DNA of 64,000 bases, taken from assembly GCF_022569295.1 (NCBI RefSeq), contig NZ_JAKFIA010000001.1:2371001-2435000 (forward strand), given 5' to 3'. The position numbers were made by a program, and so were the translations under genes. Under the pieces are notes generated by a model. That model did not search any database and was not told where the DNA came from. It worked only from the letters and a program-made list of their open reading frames with translations. Origin of the DNA: Pedomonas mirosovicensis. GTDB taxonomy: Bacteria; Pseudomonadota; Alphaproteobacteria; Sphingomonadales; Sphingomonadaceae. Shown here piece by piece: positions 23,846 to 32,956 of the stretch (position 1 is the first letter of the stretch; each line of letters begins with the position of its first letter).

Positions 23846-25024
23846 CTAGAGCGAGCGCAACGCCTCGACAAACGCATCGATGTCGCCAAGCCGCAGCCCC
23901 GCCACATTGATGCGGCCCGAATCCGCCATGTAAACCGCCCGCTCGGCCCGCAGCGTTTGCACCTGCTCCCGGCTCAGCGGCAGGGTGGAAAACATGCCCT
24001 TCTGCTGCCCGACTGCCGTCAGGTCGACCGGCCCTGCCTGCCCATGCGCCGCGAGTCCGGCCCGAATAGCGCCGATGCGCGCCTGCACCTCATCCAGCTC
24101 CGTGCGCCACTGGCGCGCCAGTTTCGCATCGCTGAGGATAAGGCGCACCACCGCCGCGCCGTGATCGGGCGGCATGGAATAGGCGGTGCGGGCATGGCAG
24201 GCCAGGTGCGAGGCGGTAATGGCCGCCGTATCGCTGTTCCCGGTCATGACATAGAGCGCGCCGATCCGGTCGCGGTACAGGCCGAAGTTCTTGGAGCAGG
24301 ACACCGCCGTCAGCAGCCCGCCGAGACGCCCGGCCAGCAGGCGCACGCCATGCAAGTCCGCCTCAAGGCCATCGCCAAGCCCGTGATAGGCCAGATCGAC
24401 AAACGGCAGCAGGCCGCGCGCTTCCAGCACGTCCGCAACCGCCTGCCATTGCTCGGGTGAAAGGTCGGCTCCGGTCGGATTGTGGCAACAGCCGTGCAGC
24501 AGCACCGCATCGCCCTTCTCCGCCGTTTGAAGCGCTGCCATCATGGCATCGAACTGCACCGCCTGGCTGGCCACATCGAAGAAGGGGTGGGTTCTAACCT
24601 CCAGCCCCGCCGCGCTGAAGATGGGGACATGGTTCGGCCAGGTGGGCAGGCCAACCCAGATGCGCCGGTTCGGCACCACTTCACGCAGCAGCTCCGCCCC
24701 GATGCGAAGCGCGCCCGAGCCGCCCGGCGTCTGGATGGAGGCGAACCGGCCGGCCTGCGCCTTCCAGACATCGCCGAAGACCATGTCGCCCAGCAGCTCC
24801 AGAAAGCGTACATCGCCCGAAGGCCCCAGGTAGGACTTGGACTCCTGCTCCTCCAAGAGACGGCGCTCGGCTTCCTTGACGGCAGCAAAGATCGGCGTGC
24901 GGCCTGCCTCGTCCTTGTAAACCCCGACGCCCAGGTCGAGCTTTGAAGGGCGCGGATCTTCGGCAAAGAGCTTAATCAGACCCAGCAACGCATCGGCTGG
25001 TTGGGCCTCTAACGTCTCGAACAT
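23846..25024 (-). CDS. Class I aspartate/aromatic amino acid aminotransferase
   Basis: 392 residues; fold-type I PLP enzyme of the AspC/TyrB subgroup. Visible motifs: LDLGVGVYKDEAGRTPIF near the N-terminus, YLGPSGD, HGCCHNPTG, VDLAYHGLGDGLE (PLP-ring Asp and Tyr), and SCSKNFGLYRDRIGAL with the Schiff-base lysine. Near the C-terminus GRINVAGL carries the substrate-carboxylate Arg. It transfers amino groups between aspartate or aromatic amino acids and 2-oxoglutarate; which is preferred cannot be told. GGGAGG lies before ATG 25024. A housekeeping gene with no EcfG site. Confidence 0.93.
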   Translation of the reverse strand: MFETLEAQPADALLGLIKLFAEDPRPSKLDLGVGVYKDEAGRTPIFAAVKEAERRLLEEQESKSYLGPSGDVRFLELLGDMVFGDVWKAQAGRFASIQTPGGSGALRIGAELLREVVPNRRIWVGLPTWPNHVPIFSAAGLEVRTHPFFDVASQAVQFDAMMAALQTAEKGDAVLLHGCCHNPTGADLSPEQWQAVADVLEARGLLPFVDLAYHGLGDGLEADLHGVRLLAGRLGGLLTAVSCSKNFGLYRDRIGALYVMTGNSDTAAITASHLACHARTAYSMPPDHGAAVVRLILSDAKLARQWRTELDEVQARIGAIRAGLAAHGQAGPVDLTAVGQQKGMFSTLPLSREQVQTLRAERAVYMADSGRINVAGLRLGDIDAFVEALRSL

Positions 25025-25254
25025 GTCTGGCCTCCCACGGTGGCGGTTCGTTTTACGTCGTGCCTTCGTCTGCTACACCCAGGCCGCCAAATCAATGCCA
25101 ACCGGCACAGACTCGGCATGGGCCAGAAATCCGCGCCCCCTGCATTCCAGGCTAATCTTTTTTCGCGCCTTACGCCACCAAGAGCCGGCCTATTCGTTCC
25201 GAGCCTGAGACTGTCCGGACCGGCCCCCACCATGGCGGGCTGCAAAGCTATGGG

Positions 25255-26373
25255 TTGATTAATATCATGCTAAGCGCAATTGCCGCTGCCATATCGCTCT
25301 GTCTTGTCAGCCTGACGGCCCTGCCCCTGATCAAAAGCGGGCGCTGGTGGATCCGGGTTTGGGACTTTCCCCGCCAGCAACTGGGCGTGTTGCTTGCGGG
25401 TGCTCTCGTGGTCCAGCTGGCGCTGTGGCCGGATAACGCGATCGAGCAGATCATCTGCGTGGCCACCATGTTCGCCCTGGCGTGGCATCTCTGGTGGATT
25501 TTCCCCTATACGCGGCTTCGCAAAACCCAGGTCAAACCGGCCAGCCGGGGCGCAGACCCCAACCAGCGCATCCGCCTGCTCGTCGCCAACGTCTACCAAT
25601 TCAATCGCAACATCCATGGCCTGTTTCGCAACATCAGCATCTTCAGCCCGGACCTGGTGCTGGTGCTCGAAGCGGACGACTGGTGGGACCGCCATCTGGC
25701 GGCTCTCAGGCACCGTTATCCGCAGGTGGTGGCCCGACCCCAGCAGAACACCTATGGCATGCTGCTGTTCTCGCGACTGGAACTGATGAGCGTCGAGGTG
25801 CGGGAACTGGTGACAAAGGGCGTGCCTTCCATCAAGGCGTTGGTCAAGCTGCGCTCCGGCAAGATCGTCGAGCTGCACTGCCTGCACCCCGAGCCGCCCT
25901 TCATCGGCTCTGACGCCTACGAACGAGATGCCGAGCTGCTGCTCGTCGCCAAGGAGACGACACGCAGCCCGCATCCGGCGATCGTCTGCGGCGATATGAA
26001 TGATGTTGCCTGGTCGCGCACGTCCCGGCTGTTCCAGCGGATGAGCGGCCTGCTCGACCCCCGGATCGGGCGCGGTCTCTATTCCACCTTCGATGCCAAG
26101 CGCTGGTACGCGCGCTGGCCGCTCGACCACATATTCCACGACCGGCGCTTCCTGTTGAACCAGATCCAGGTGGGCGGAAGGATCGGGTCGGACCATTTCC
26201 CCATCTTCGTAGAGCTCATATACCAGCCGGACGCGACCGAGGCCGAGGAAACGCCCGAGACTGCAGACTCCGAGGATTACCGCGAAGCCGCCCAGAAAAT
26301 CCAATCCGGCAAGGAAGCAGCGCGGGAAGCCGAGCAGGAACCGGCAACGGCAAACGTCGCCCGCCTCGGTTGA
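25255..26373 (+). CDS. Membrane-anchored endonuclease/exonuclease/phosphatase-family protein
   Basis: 372 residues. Three hydrophobic segments (about 5-25, 42-60, 63-85) precede an EEP domain: LLVANVYQFNRN, VLVLEADDWWDRHL with the catalytic Glu, ELHCLHPEPP, VCGDMNDVAWSRTS and GRIGSDHFPIFVEL with the final His. The domain should hydrolyse a phosphodiester or phosphate ester and probably faces the periplasm; similar proteins are annotated as membrane-bound phosphatases or nucleases. The start is TTG 25255 or ATG 25267; neither has a good ribosome-binding site. The C-terminal 45 residues are charged and Glu/Ala-rich. Confidence 0.85.
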   Translation: MINIMLSAIAAAISLCLVSLTALPLIKSGRWWIRVWDFPRQQLGVLLAGALVVQLALWPDNAIEQIICVATMFALAWHLWWIFPYTRLRKTQVKPASRGADPNQRIRLLVANVYQFNRNIHGLFRNISIFSPDLVLVLEADDWWDRHLAALRHRYPQVVARPQQNTYGMLLFSRLELMSVEVRELVTKGVPSIKALVKLRSGKIVELHCLHPEPPFIGSDAYERDAELLLVAKETTRSPHPAIVCGDMNDVAWSRTSRLFQRMSGLLDPRIGRGLYSTFDAKRWYARWPLDHIFHDRRFLLNQIQVGGRIGSDHFPIFVELIYQPDATEAEETPETADSEDYREAAQKIQSGKEAAREAEQEPATANVARLG

Positions 26374-26543
26374 TTATCCACGCCCGTGCAGCATCACACC
26401 TGCAGCGCCCTGACGAAGGGGGGGCGCAGCATTCGCTGTTGCGCTTCCTCGCCGCGCTGCAATACTCCGCCCGCAGTTGACGGGTTGCTTTGCGCGTTGT
26501 GATGCAGGCCAGTGGGGCCAGAGCGAGCTGGGAGCAAGCAGCC

Positions 26544-27311
26544 ATGAATCTCTTCGACCTGACGGGCAAAACCGCCATTGTCACCGGCTCCTCGCGGGGA
26601 ATCGGACGGGCGATTGCCGAGCAGCTGGCCGAGCATGGTGCTCAGGTGGTGATCTCATCCCGCAAGGCAGAGGCCTGCGAGAAGGTGGTAACGCACATCA
26701 ACCAGACCTATGGCGAAGGCCGCGCCATCGCCGTACCGGCCAACATTTCCTCCAAGGCCGACCTGCAAAATCTCGCCGACACGGCGAGCCGAGCTTTCGG
26801 CAAGGTTGATATTCTGGTCTGCAACGCCGCCTCCAACCCCTATTACGGCCCGATGTCCGGTATTTCGGACGACCAATTCCGTAAAATTCTGGAAAATAAC
26901 GTCATCGCCAACCACTGGATGATTTCCATGGTGGCCCCGCAGATGATGGAACGGCGGGATGGCTCGGTCATCCTCATTTCCTCCATCGGCGGTCTCAAGG
27001 GCTCGCCCATTATCGGAGCCTACAACATTTCCAAGGCTGCGGACTTCCAGCTGGCCCGCAACCTGGCGGTCGAGTTCGGCCCTTACAATGTGCGGGTCAA
27101 TTGCATCGCCCCAGGCCTCGTGCAGACCGACTTCGCCCGCGCCCTCTGGGAAAATCCGGATACGCTGCGCGCCGCTACCGCCGACAAGCCGCTGCGGCGG
27201 ATCGGCCAGCCGGACGAGATCGCGGGCGCGGCCGTATTCCTGGCCGCGCAGGCCTCCTCCTTCATGACCGGACAGACCATCGTGGTGGACGGCGGCGCCA
27301 CCATCATCTGA
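26544..27311 (+). CDS. SDR-family NAD(P)-dependent oxidoreductase
   Basis: 255 residues from ATG 26544. Classical short-chain dehydrogenase: TGSSRGIG cofactor motif (about 12-19), NAASNPYYGPM in place of the usual NNAG, catalytic Ser in ILISSIGGL, YNISKAAD (Tyr-x3-Lys), and NCIAPGLVQTDFAR. The C-terminal GQTIVVDGGATI is also typical. The NAAxNPxxGP pattern resembles the DHRS4/SDR25C-like group, but the substrate cannot be inferred. GGGAG is 9 nt before the start. The 170-nt gap before it holds no gene. Confidence 0.9.
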   Translation: MNLFDLTGKTAIVTGSSRGIGRAIAEQLAEHGAQVVISSRKAEACEKVVTHINQTYGEGRAIAVPANISSKADLQNLADTASRAFGKVDILVCNAASNPYYGPMSGISDDQFRKILENNVIANHWMISMVAPQMMERRDGSVILISSIGGLKGSPIIGAYNISKAADFQLARNLAVEFGPYNVRVNCIAPGLVQTDFARALWENPDTLRAATADKPLRRIGQPDEIAGAAVFLAAQASSFMTGQTIVVDGGATII

Positions 27312-27345
27312 TCGTCTCGGCCCATCCTGCGCTGGCGGTCCGCCC

Positions 27346-27370
27346 GGAACCGCGGCTGCGCCCCATCGTT
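27346..27370 (+). promoter_or_regulatory. EcfG-type promoter of ferritin-like gene
   Basis: GGAAC (27346-27350), 16-base spacer, CGTT (27367-27370), 62 nt before ATG 27433. Confidence 0.75.
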
Positions 27371-27432
27371 GCTCTTCTGTCCGATTTTTTTGCCCACGCC
27401 GTTGGACTATCAACGAGACATGGAGGCGGTTT

Positions 27433-27660
27433 ATGGCTGGCGGCCCGCAGGAGTCCGGCACAAGCGATAGCACCTATGACCTCGTCAGCGTCCTCTACCA
27501 CGCTCTTCAGGGGGCGGAGATGTACGAGGTGTACGCTGCCGACGCAGACGAATCCGGCGATGAAGAACTCGCCCGTTTCTTCGATCAGATCACGCAGGAA
27601 GAACGCCAGCGGGCCGAGCGGGCCAAAAAGCTGCTGGCCGGCCGGTTGAACCGCAGTTAG
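27433..27660 (+). CDS. Small ferritin-like helical protein
   Basis: 75 residues; GGAGG lies 6 nt before ATG 27433. STYDLVSVLYHALQGAEMYEVYAADADESGDEELARFFDQITQEE has the spaced Glu and hydrophobic pattern of half a ferritin-like bundle, and ERAKKLL ends the second helix. Two such chains could dimerise into a four-helix bundle. Similar short proteins occur beside stress genes in alphaproteobacteria and cyanobacteria without a proven role. A perfect EcfG promoter is directly upstream. Confidence 0.75.
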   Translation: MAGGPQESGTSDSTYDLVSVLYHALQGAEMYEVYAADADESGDEELARFFDQITQEERQRAERAKKLLAGRLNRS

Positions 27661-27882
27661 ACGCTCACTCAAGCGCATTGGCGGACCACCCTTTTGGGTA
27701 GCTCGCAAGCGTAACGGACTACATCAATCGCGAGTCGAAATCCTATGTCGGGCGATTGTCCGCACAAATACACCACTTAAACGATTGACGCTTTAATCAT
27801 TCTGATTGAAATTAACCTGTCCGTGCGTTGGCTGGGAACGGTTTGGCGCGCGAACATCTCAATACGTGAGATGGGATGAGGC

Positions 27883-28263
27883 ATGGACAGATTGCAGGGA
27901 AAGACCGTTCTCCTGGTTGAGGATGAACCGATCGTCGCCATGCTGGTCGAGGATATGCTGGCTGGATTGGGGGTCGGCATCATTGGCCCAGCTGCCCGGC
28001 TGGAAGAAGCTATCTCCATGGCTCAAAACGAGAATTTTGATGCAGCCGTTCTGGACGTCAAGCTGGGCGGTCAGAACAGCGTTGCCGTTGCGACCGTTCT
28101 GCAGCAGCGCGCCATTCCGTACATTCTTGCGACCGGTTTTGATTCTCCCACCTCCCCGGACTATGGCCGCGACGTGCCGGTGTTGAACAAGCCCTACCTG
28201 CAGGACGATCTCGAGCGGGCGCTGGAACAGGCGCTGAGCGGTATCAACCAGCTCACCAAATAG
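27883..28263 (+). CDS. Single-domain response regulator, FAT GUY type
   Basis: 126 residues, receiver domain only, no output domain. Acidic pocket VEDEP, phospho-acceptor D58 (AVLDVKL), T/G in PYILATGFD (residues 79-87) and conserved K103 (LNKPY). The ATGF segment corresponds to the PFxFATG(G/U/Y) motif of FAT GUY receivers such as Sphingomonas SdrG, which relay phosphate between HWE/HisKA_2 kinases and PhyR. Its presence 6 kb from phyR fits a phosphorelay component. No EcfG promoter at correct spacing was found. Confidence 0.82.
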   Translation: MDRLQGKTVLLVEDEPIVAMLVEDMLAGLGVGIIGPAARLEEAISMAQNENFDAAVLDVKLGGQNSVAVATVLQQRAIPYILATGFDSPTSPDYGRDVPVLNKPYLQDDLERALEQALSGINQLTK

Positions 28264-28272
28264 GCGAATAAA

Positions 28273-29247
28273 CTAGAGGGTCATGCCTTCCTGCTCTCGC
28301 AGGCTGTTGTGAATGGCGGTGGCCGCAACGGCCGCCTGTCCCATGGCAACGCTGATCTGCGCCAGGCCCTCCACCACATCCCCAGCCGCATAGACACCAG
28401 GAACATTCGTCTGCTGGCGGGAATCCACCGGCAGGCAGTTTCCCTCTCCCACCGCTGCCCCCACCATGACGGCCAGGTCGATGCGCGGCGTGCTGCCCAG
28501 CGCGGAATAGACCGTATCGAACGCCCGGGCCGCGCCGCCAGCCACAATGGCCTTGATGCGCCCCTCATCCAGCTGGATCTCATCGATGGGCGTATCGATG
28601 CATTGGATGCCGGCTTCCGCAAGCCGGGCGCGCAGACCTGAATCGGTCAAAGGCTCGCCCATCGTGACCAGGGTTATATCAGGCGTGTAGGTTCGCACGA
28701 ACAGGGCCTCGGACACGCCCTTCTCGCCCCGGCCGAGAATGGCGACCTTCTGGCCGATGACCTCATAACCGTCGCAAATGGGACAATGCCGCACCAGCCC
28801 CCGGCGCACCGCCTGCTTGATATTGGGCAGGTCCGGCTCCTTGTCGATGACCCCGGTTGCCAGAAGCACGGTACGGGCGCGTAAAACTCGCCGCTCCGCC
28901 GCGCCCTCACTCGCTCCAAAGGTAATCTCCGCGCGGAAGCCCTGCCCTTCCTGCTCAAGGCGGGTCACCACACCGCGTTCCACCTGCGCGCCGTAGCGCT
29001 CCGCCTGGTTACGCATCCGCCCAAGCAGGGCTGGACCGGCGATGCCATCCGGAAAACCTGAGTGGTTGTGCGAAAGCGGAATGACCACGGCCCGGCCCTC
29101 GCATGCATCAACGACGAGGCAGCGACGGCGGAACCGGGCAAGATAGATGGCGGCAGTCAGCCCCGCCGGGCCGCCGCCCACAATCAGGCAATCAAGGGTA
29201 TCAGGAGGCGAGCCTTCGCCCCCTCCATTTTGCGCCGCGCCTGCCAT
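28273..29247 (-). CDS. Thioredoxin-reductase-like FAD oxidoreductase
   Basis: 324 residues from ATG 29247 (AGGAGCAAGG upstream); the longer reading is discarded. FAD site [23 protein letters not shown](P)-domain [14 protein letters not shown], and the C-terminal FAD motif [16 protein letters not shown] are clear. The central HCPICDGYE supplies a C-x-x-C redox pair (CPIC) in the place where thioredoxin reductase has CATC. Related bacterial enzymes oxidise dithiols or work without a thioredoxin partner. It shares a palindromic promoter region with the divergent DUF4383 gene. Confidence 0.88.
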   Translation of the reverse strand: MAGAAQNGGGEGSPPDTLDCLIVGGGPAGLTAAIYLARFRRRCLVVDACEGRAVVIPLSHNHSGFPDGIAGPALLGRMRNQAERYGAQVERGVVTRLEQEGQGFRAEITFGASEGAAERRVLRARTVLLATGVIDKEPDLPNIKQAVRRGLVRHCPICDGYEVIGQKVAILGRGEKGVSEALFVRTYTPDITLVTMGEPLTDSGLRARLAEAGIQCIDTPIDEIQLDEGRIKAIVAGGAARAFDTVYSALGSTPRIDLAVMVGAAVGEGNCLPVDSRQQTNVPGVYAAGDVVEGLAQISVAMGQAAVAATAIHNSLREQEGMTL

Positions 29248-29280
29248 GGAAGCCTTGCTCCTGAACTCCAGACCTTGGCT

Positions 29281-29307
29281 GGAACCATTGCGAAGCCGGG
29301 CGGTTCC
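29281..29307. promoter_or_regulatory. Palindromic, bidirectional EcfG-like promoter
   Basis: GGAACC (29281-29286) and GGTTCC (29302-29307) form an inverted repeat. On each strand it reads GGAAC-N16-GGTT, one mismatch from consensus. The two predicted start sites lie about 30 nt from the divergent starts at 29247 and 29342. Confidence 0.5.
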
Positions 29308-29341
29308 CCCTCCCCAGAGGGTTTGCAGGAAGGCAAAACCA

Positions 29342-29779
29342 ATGAACACCCGCAGCTTCGCCCTGATTTTTGGCATCCTGTTCCTGGCGGCCGGCATCGC
29401 CGGTTTCATACCCGCCCTGATGGGTGATCCTGACCCGGATCACCCCGCCATGATCGTGGACCAGAATTACGGCCGGCTGTTCAACATCCTGCCCGTCAAC
29501 ATCCTCCACAACCTGGTGCATATCGTCTTCGGCCTGTGGGGGCTGCTCGCCTATCGCACCTTTTCGGCAGCGCGGCTTTATGCGCGGGTCGTGGCCGTGT
29601 CCTACGCAATACTCGCGCTCTTCGGCCTGATCCCAGGCCTGAACACCCTGTTCGGGCTGGTGCCGTTGTTCAGCAACGATGTCTGGTTCCACGCGCTGCT
29701 GGCGGTCATCGCGGCTTACTTCGGCTTCATTCACAACCCGCGGGAAGACCGCCAGACCGCCTACCCAGACGCGCGCTGA
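29342..29779 (+). CDS. DUF4383 membrane protein
   Basis: 145 residues from ATG 29342 (AGGAAGG 8 nt upstream). Four membrane helices: [19 protein letters not shown] (4-25), [15 protein letters not shown] (about 60-78), [17 protein letters not shown] (about 86-103) and [15 protein letters not shown] (about 117-133). [20 protein letters not shown] is the DUF4383 signature. The family is of unknown function and frequently sits in stress or membrane clusters. Shares the palindromic EcfG-like site with the reductase gene. Confidence 0.85.
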   Translation: MNTRSFALIFGILFLAAGIAGFIPALMGDPDPDHPAMIVDQNYGRLFNILPVNILHNLVHIVFGLWGLLAYRTFSAARLYARVVAVSYAILALFGLIPGLNTLFGLVPLFSNDVWFHALLAVIAAYFGFIHNPREDRQTAYPDAR

Positions 29780-29791
29780 GGAGAAATGCCC

Positions 29792-30298
29792 TTAGGGCTG
29801 CTCGATCTTCTCGTATGCCTGGGCATCAACAATGAGGGGGTGGCCATCCTCTACCAGCGGCAGGGATGTCCGGCTCACGCCCCCGTGCAGGCGACGCGGC
29901 TTGGCTTCCTCGAGATACCCCTCGGCCACCAGCTCATCCATGGCCAGGCGATCGTCGTCGCCCGCCAGCTCGGCATGGGAGAAGGCCGTGGCGGCATCCC
30001 GAGCGCGCGGCTCCGCCAGGCGCACCGGGAACCAGCTGCCGTCTCCGCTCACCAGGATGGGGCCGCCCACCCGGTCTTGAAGCTGATCGCCTGGCTGGGC
30101 CTCAATACGCACATAAACCGGCTCGGCCAGCCGGTGAGCGGCCCTGTCCGGCGCGGCAGGCTGAAGGGCTGCATCCACATAGACGCTGCTCCAGCGGCGT
30201 CCAACGGCGCGGTAAAGCGGCATCGGCTTCGTGATGACAAAAGCTTTTCGGGCTGGGGGCAGGGATCGCACGCGGCCGTTCTCCGTTAATTGGGGCAC
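29792..30298 (-). CDS. Hypothetical protein
   Basis: 168 residues from GTG 30298, with ATG 30223 as an alternative. No signal peptide, membrane helix or family signature is recognised. The central part (PVYVRIEAQPGDQL to FPVRLAEPR) alternates hydrophobic residues like a small beta-barrel; the C-terminal half has DDDRLAMDELVAEGYLEEAKP and DGHPLIVDAQAYEKIE. An equally long opposite-strand frame exists; this strand is favoured by its start context and third-codon-position GC. Convergent with DUF4383. Confidence 0.5.
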   Translation of the reverse strand: MPQLTENGRVRSLPPARKAFVITKPMPLYRAVGRRWSSVYVDAALQPAAPDRAAHRLAEPVYVRIEAQPGDQLQDRVGGPILVSGDGSWFPVRLAEPRARDAATAFSHAELAGDDDRLAMDELVAEGYLEEAKPRRLHGGVSRTSLPLVEDGHPLIVDAQAYEKIEQP

Positions 30299-30532
30299 CG
30301 ATCAGAAAAAACCAAGCGATGCGCTGATTTAAAAAGCATCTTCCAGGCACGAGCCGCTGCCGGCTCGCGGGAGATGACTGGCAAAAAATGCACTGGCTGC
30401 TTGTCCGCCACTGAAGAGAACGCTTGGGCAAAGGGTCAGGGGGCGGAAAAAATTCGACAAAAGAGCGGGAACCCCGCCGCGGCAGGGCCCCGATCTTCCT
30501 CAAAACAGGTAGGCGCCAAGCCTGATGGCGGA

Positions 30533-31816
30533 TTATTCGCCGCCGGCCGCAGGAGCTTCGTTGCTGCGCGAGGCCACGGCCGAGCGGGAGGGAGACTTCT
30601 CGGGGAAGCCGTTCAGCACGAGGCCGCGCGTCTTGATGCCGTCGATGAAGGTCTCGAGATAGGCAGGGAGCAAGGTGGAGAAGGCCTGCGAATAACCGTT
30701 GGCCAAAAACACCACGCCCGACTTCTGCCCCGGCACAAGGGCGATTTGCGTGATATAGCCCTGCACGCTGCCGGCGTGCCACACCACCTCAACATCGTTG
30801 ATGTCATAGATGCGCCAGCCGTAGCCATAGCGTGCCGATTTCAGCCGCTCATAACGAGGCCGTCCCCGGTAAAGCTCCTTGGGCGTGTTGACGCGGGGCT
30901 TGTGCACGGTCTCCAGCACATCCTTGGGCAGAACGTTTGGCGCCATCCCCAGCTGGGCCATCAGCCACTTGGCCATGTCGCGGACCGACGCATTGACGCC
31001 CGCCGCCGCCGGCACGCCGTAATAGGGCTCCTTCACCGTGACTTCACGCCAGCGCCCCGGACCGATCCGCACATGGGGGTGCGCCCAGTTGTCGTCCCGC
31101 TTGAGACCGCTCATGCCGATCGAGGCGCGATTCATGTGCAGCGGCGTGAAGATCCGGCGCTGGACCAGTTCGGGATAGGGCACGCCGGTGCGCGCCTCCA
31201 GAATGGGCGCGACCAGGCTGAAGGCAACGTTCTGATAGCCATAGCAGCTGCCCGGCGGGCAGGAGAGCGGAAGCTTGGACAGGCGCGACACGATCTCGGC
31301 CGGGGGCACCCCCGCCTCCAGCAAGTCATCATAGGCATTGGGCGGCAAGCCCACCCGGTGACTGAGCAGGTCGCCAACCGTCACGTTGTTCCGCGCCGGG
31401 CCCAGGGACACCTTGGGCAGCACCTGCCGAACGGGCGTGGACCAGTCGACATACTGCTCCTTGACCATCAGGCCAGTCAGACTGGAGGCAAAGGCCTTGG
31501 ACAGAGATGCAAGGCGAAAGATGGTCTGGTCGTCAACCTTGCCGCCGTTCAGGCTGCGCCGGCCATAGCCCTTCACCAGCGAGAGGCGGCCATTGTCCAC
31601 AATCGCCACGGCAATGCCTGGAAAATCCCCTTCGGCCACCTTCTCGCGCAGGAAACGATCGAATGCGGCAACGCGGGCATCCGTTGCAGGATCGGGCTGG
31701 CCGGAATCAAGCGCGACCAGACGCGGGGGCTGCTCGGCGGGGCCCGCGTGTGCCGGCGCGCCCGCAGCCACGCCAATGGCCAGCAAGGACGCGCACGCCA
31801 GCGACCGGGCGATCAT
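30533..31816 (-). CDS. Exported serine beta-lactamase-like hydrolase (class C type)
   Basis: About 427 residues from ATG 31816, chosen so the product begins with the signal peptide (IARSLACASLLAIGVAAGAPAHA); starts at 31825 and 31885 are alternatives, the latter with a better ribosome-binding site. Active-site SLSK (RLASLSKAF), the YxN motif in CYGYQN, and HAG (VVWHAGSVQG) in place of KTG are present. This set marks class C beta-lactamase-fold enzymes, which include esterases and D-peptidases; HxG variants are more often esterases or peptidases than true lactamases. Substrate unknown. Periplasmic. Confidence 0.87.
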   Translation of the reverse strand: MIARSLACASLLAIGVAAGAPAHAGPAEQPPRLVALDSGQPDPATDARVAAFDRFLREKVAEGDFPGIAVAIVDNGRLSLVKGYGRRSLNGGKVDDQTIFRLASLSKAFASSLTGLMVKEQYVDWSTPVRQVLPKVSLGPARNNVTVGDLLSHRVGLPPNAYDDLLEAGVPPAEIVSRLSKLPLSCPPGSCYGYQNVAFSLVAPILEARTGVPYPELVQRRIFTPLHMNRASIGMSGLKRDDNWAHPHVRIGPGRWREVTVKEPYYGVPAAAGVNASVRDMAKWLMAQLGMAPNVLPKDVLETVHKPRVNTPKELYRGRPRYERLKSARYGYGWRIYDINDVEVVWHAGSVQGYITQIALVPGQKSGVVFLANGYSQAFSTLLPAYLETFIDGIKTRGLVLNGFPEKSPSRSAVASRSNEAPAAGGE

Positions 31817-32074
31817 CCGGCCCATTCCCCCTCGTATATCCCCACTGTTGTGGCCCGCCGACAGCCGCAGCCTGCTGCGTCGCATCACATCCCTGCCCTT
31901 GCCTTGGAACTGCAACAGGGTACAGGAACTTTTCGGCAAATGCCAAGTCCCGTTCAACGCTTTAAAGCACAGCTGAACGCAAACCACGCAGCAGAACAAC
32001 CCGGCTCTGCAACAAAATCCAGAATAAAAGGACTAGTAACCGAAACGATCAAAGCTCCGGGGGAACAGTCTTGA

Positions 32075-32941
32075 TTGTTACGGCTTCTGGAGAACGTGAG
32101 CGGAGAAGCGCAACAGTGGGCCGCATCGGCCTTTGAAGAACTTGCCGCTGCCACGCGGGCACGCCGGGTCATCCTGTTCGCAGGAGCCGGCGTCTCGATG
32201 AGCGTCGGCCTGCCCTCATGGGCAGAGCTGATAACCTACATGCGTGAGGAACTAGACCTGCCGGAGGATGACGGCAAGAGCGAAGTGACCTACCAGACCC
32301 TTGCTGAGTTCTACCGGCTGCGCCAGGGCAGCATCGGCCCCCTGCGAAGCTGGATGGACCGCACCTGGAGCGTCTCGGAAGCGAAGGTGCGGAAGTCCAG
32401 AATCCATGACCTCATCGTCGCGCTGGACTTTCCCATCGTCTACACCACCAACTACGACAACAATCTGGAAGTGGCCTACAAGCTGCACAGGCGGGAGTTC
32501 ATCAAGATCACCAACGTGCGCGACGTGGCCCGCGCCGCCGATGGCGTGCCGCAGATCGTCAAGTTTCACGGGGACTTCTCGGACGACCAGTCCCTGGTGC
32601 TGGCGGAGACCGACTACTTCGACCGGCTGGAGTTCAACTCGCCGCTCGATATCAAATTCCGCTCCGATACGCTGGGCCGCACGCTGCTGTTCATCGGCTA
32701 CAGCATGTCCGATCTCAACATCCGCCTGCTGCTGCACCGGCTATGGAAGACCTGGCAGGCCTCTGGCCGGGAGAAGGACCGCCCCCGCTCGTTCCTCTTT
32801 GTCCACAGGCCGCACCCGGTGCAGACCGCCGTGCTGGGGCAATGGGGCATCACGGTGCTAACCGAAGAGGCGGACAACCCTGAAGATGCCCTCCATTCCT
32901 TCCTTACCAGGCTGAAGAAGGCAACGGAGGAGGCATCCTGA
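32075..32941 (+). CDS. Stand-alone SIR2-family NAD-binding protein
   Basis: 288 residues. The SIR2 Rossmann signature FAGAGVSMSVGLPSW (about 34-48), TTNYDNNLE, VKFHGDFSD with the catalytic His, and LLFIGYSMSDLNIRLLL are all present. This arrangement belongs to the SIR2_2 group rather than deacetylating sirtuins. Such domains act as NADases in anti-phage systems (Thoeris ThsA, DSR, SIR2-associated Argonautes), but here there is no second domain and no defence partner in the adjacent LPS genes. Start TTG 32075 or GTG 32096 is uncertain. Confidence 0.82.
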   Translation: MLRLLENVSGEAQQWAASAFEELAAATRARRVILFAGAGVSMSVGLPSWAELITYMREELDLPEDDGKSEVTYQTLAEFYRLRQGSIGPLRSWMDRTWSVSEAKVRKSRIHDLIVALDFPIVYTTNYDNNLEVAYKLHRREFIKITNVRDVARAADGVPQIVKFHGDFSDDQSLVLAETDYFDRLEFNSPLDIKFRSDTLGRTLLFIGYSMSDLNIRLLLHRLWKTWQASGREKDRPRSFLFVHRPHPVQTAVLGQWGITVLTEEADNPEDALHSFLTRLKKATEEAS

Positions 32942-32956
32942 ACCTGGGGCTGCGCC

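Noticed and set aside
27850-27880. EcfG promoter for the FAT GUY receiver
   Set aside because: GGAAC is present at about 27836 but no (C/T)GTT lies 16-17 nt downstream.
30290-32074. 594-codon plus-strand frame
   Set aside because: Antisense of the beta-lactamase-like hydrolase, which has complete active-site motifs and a signal peptide.
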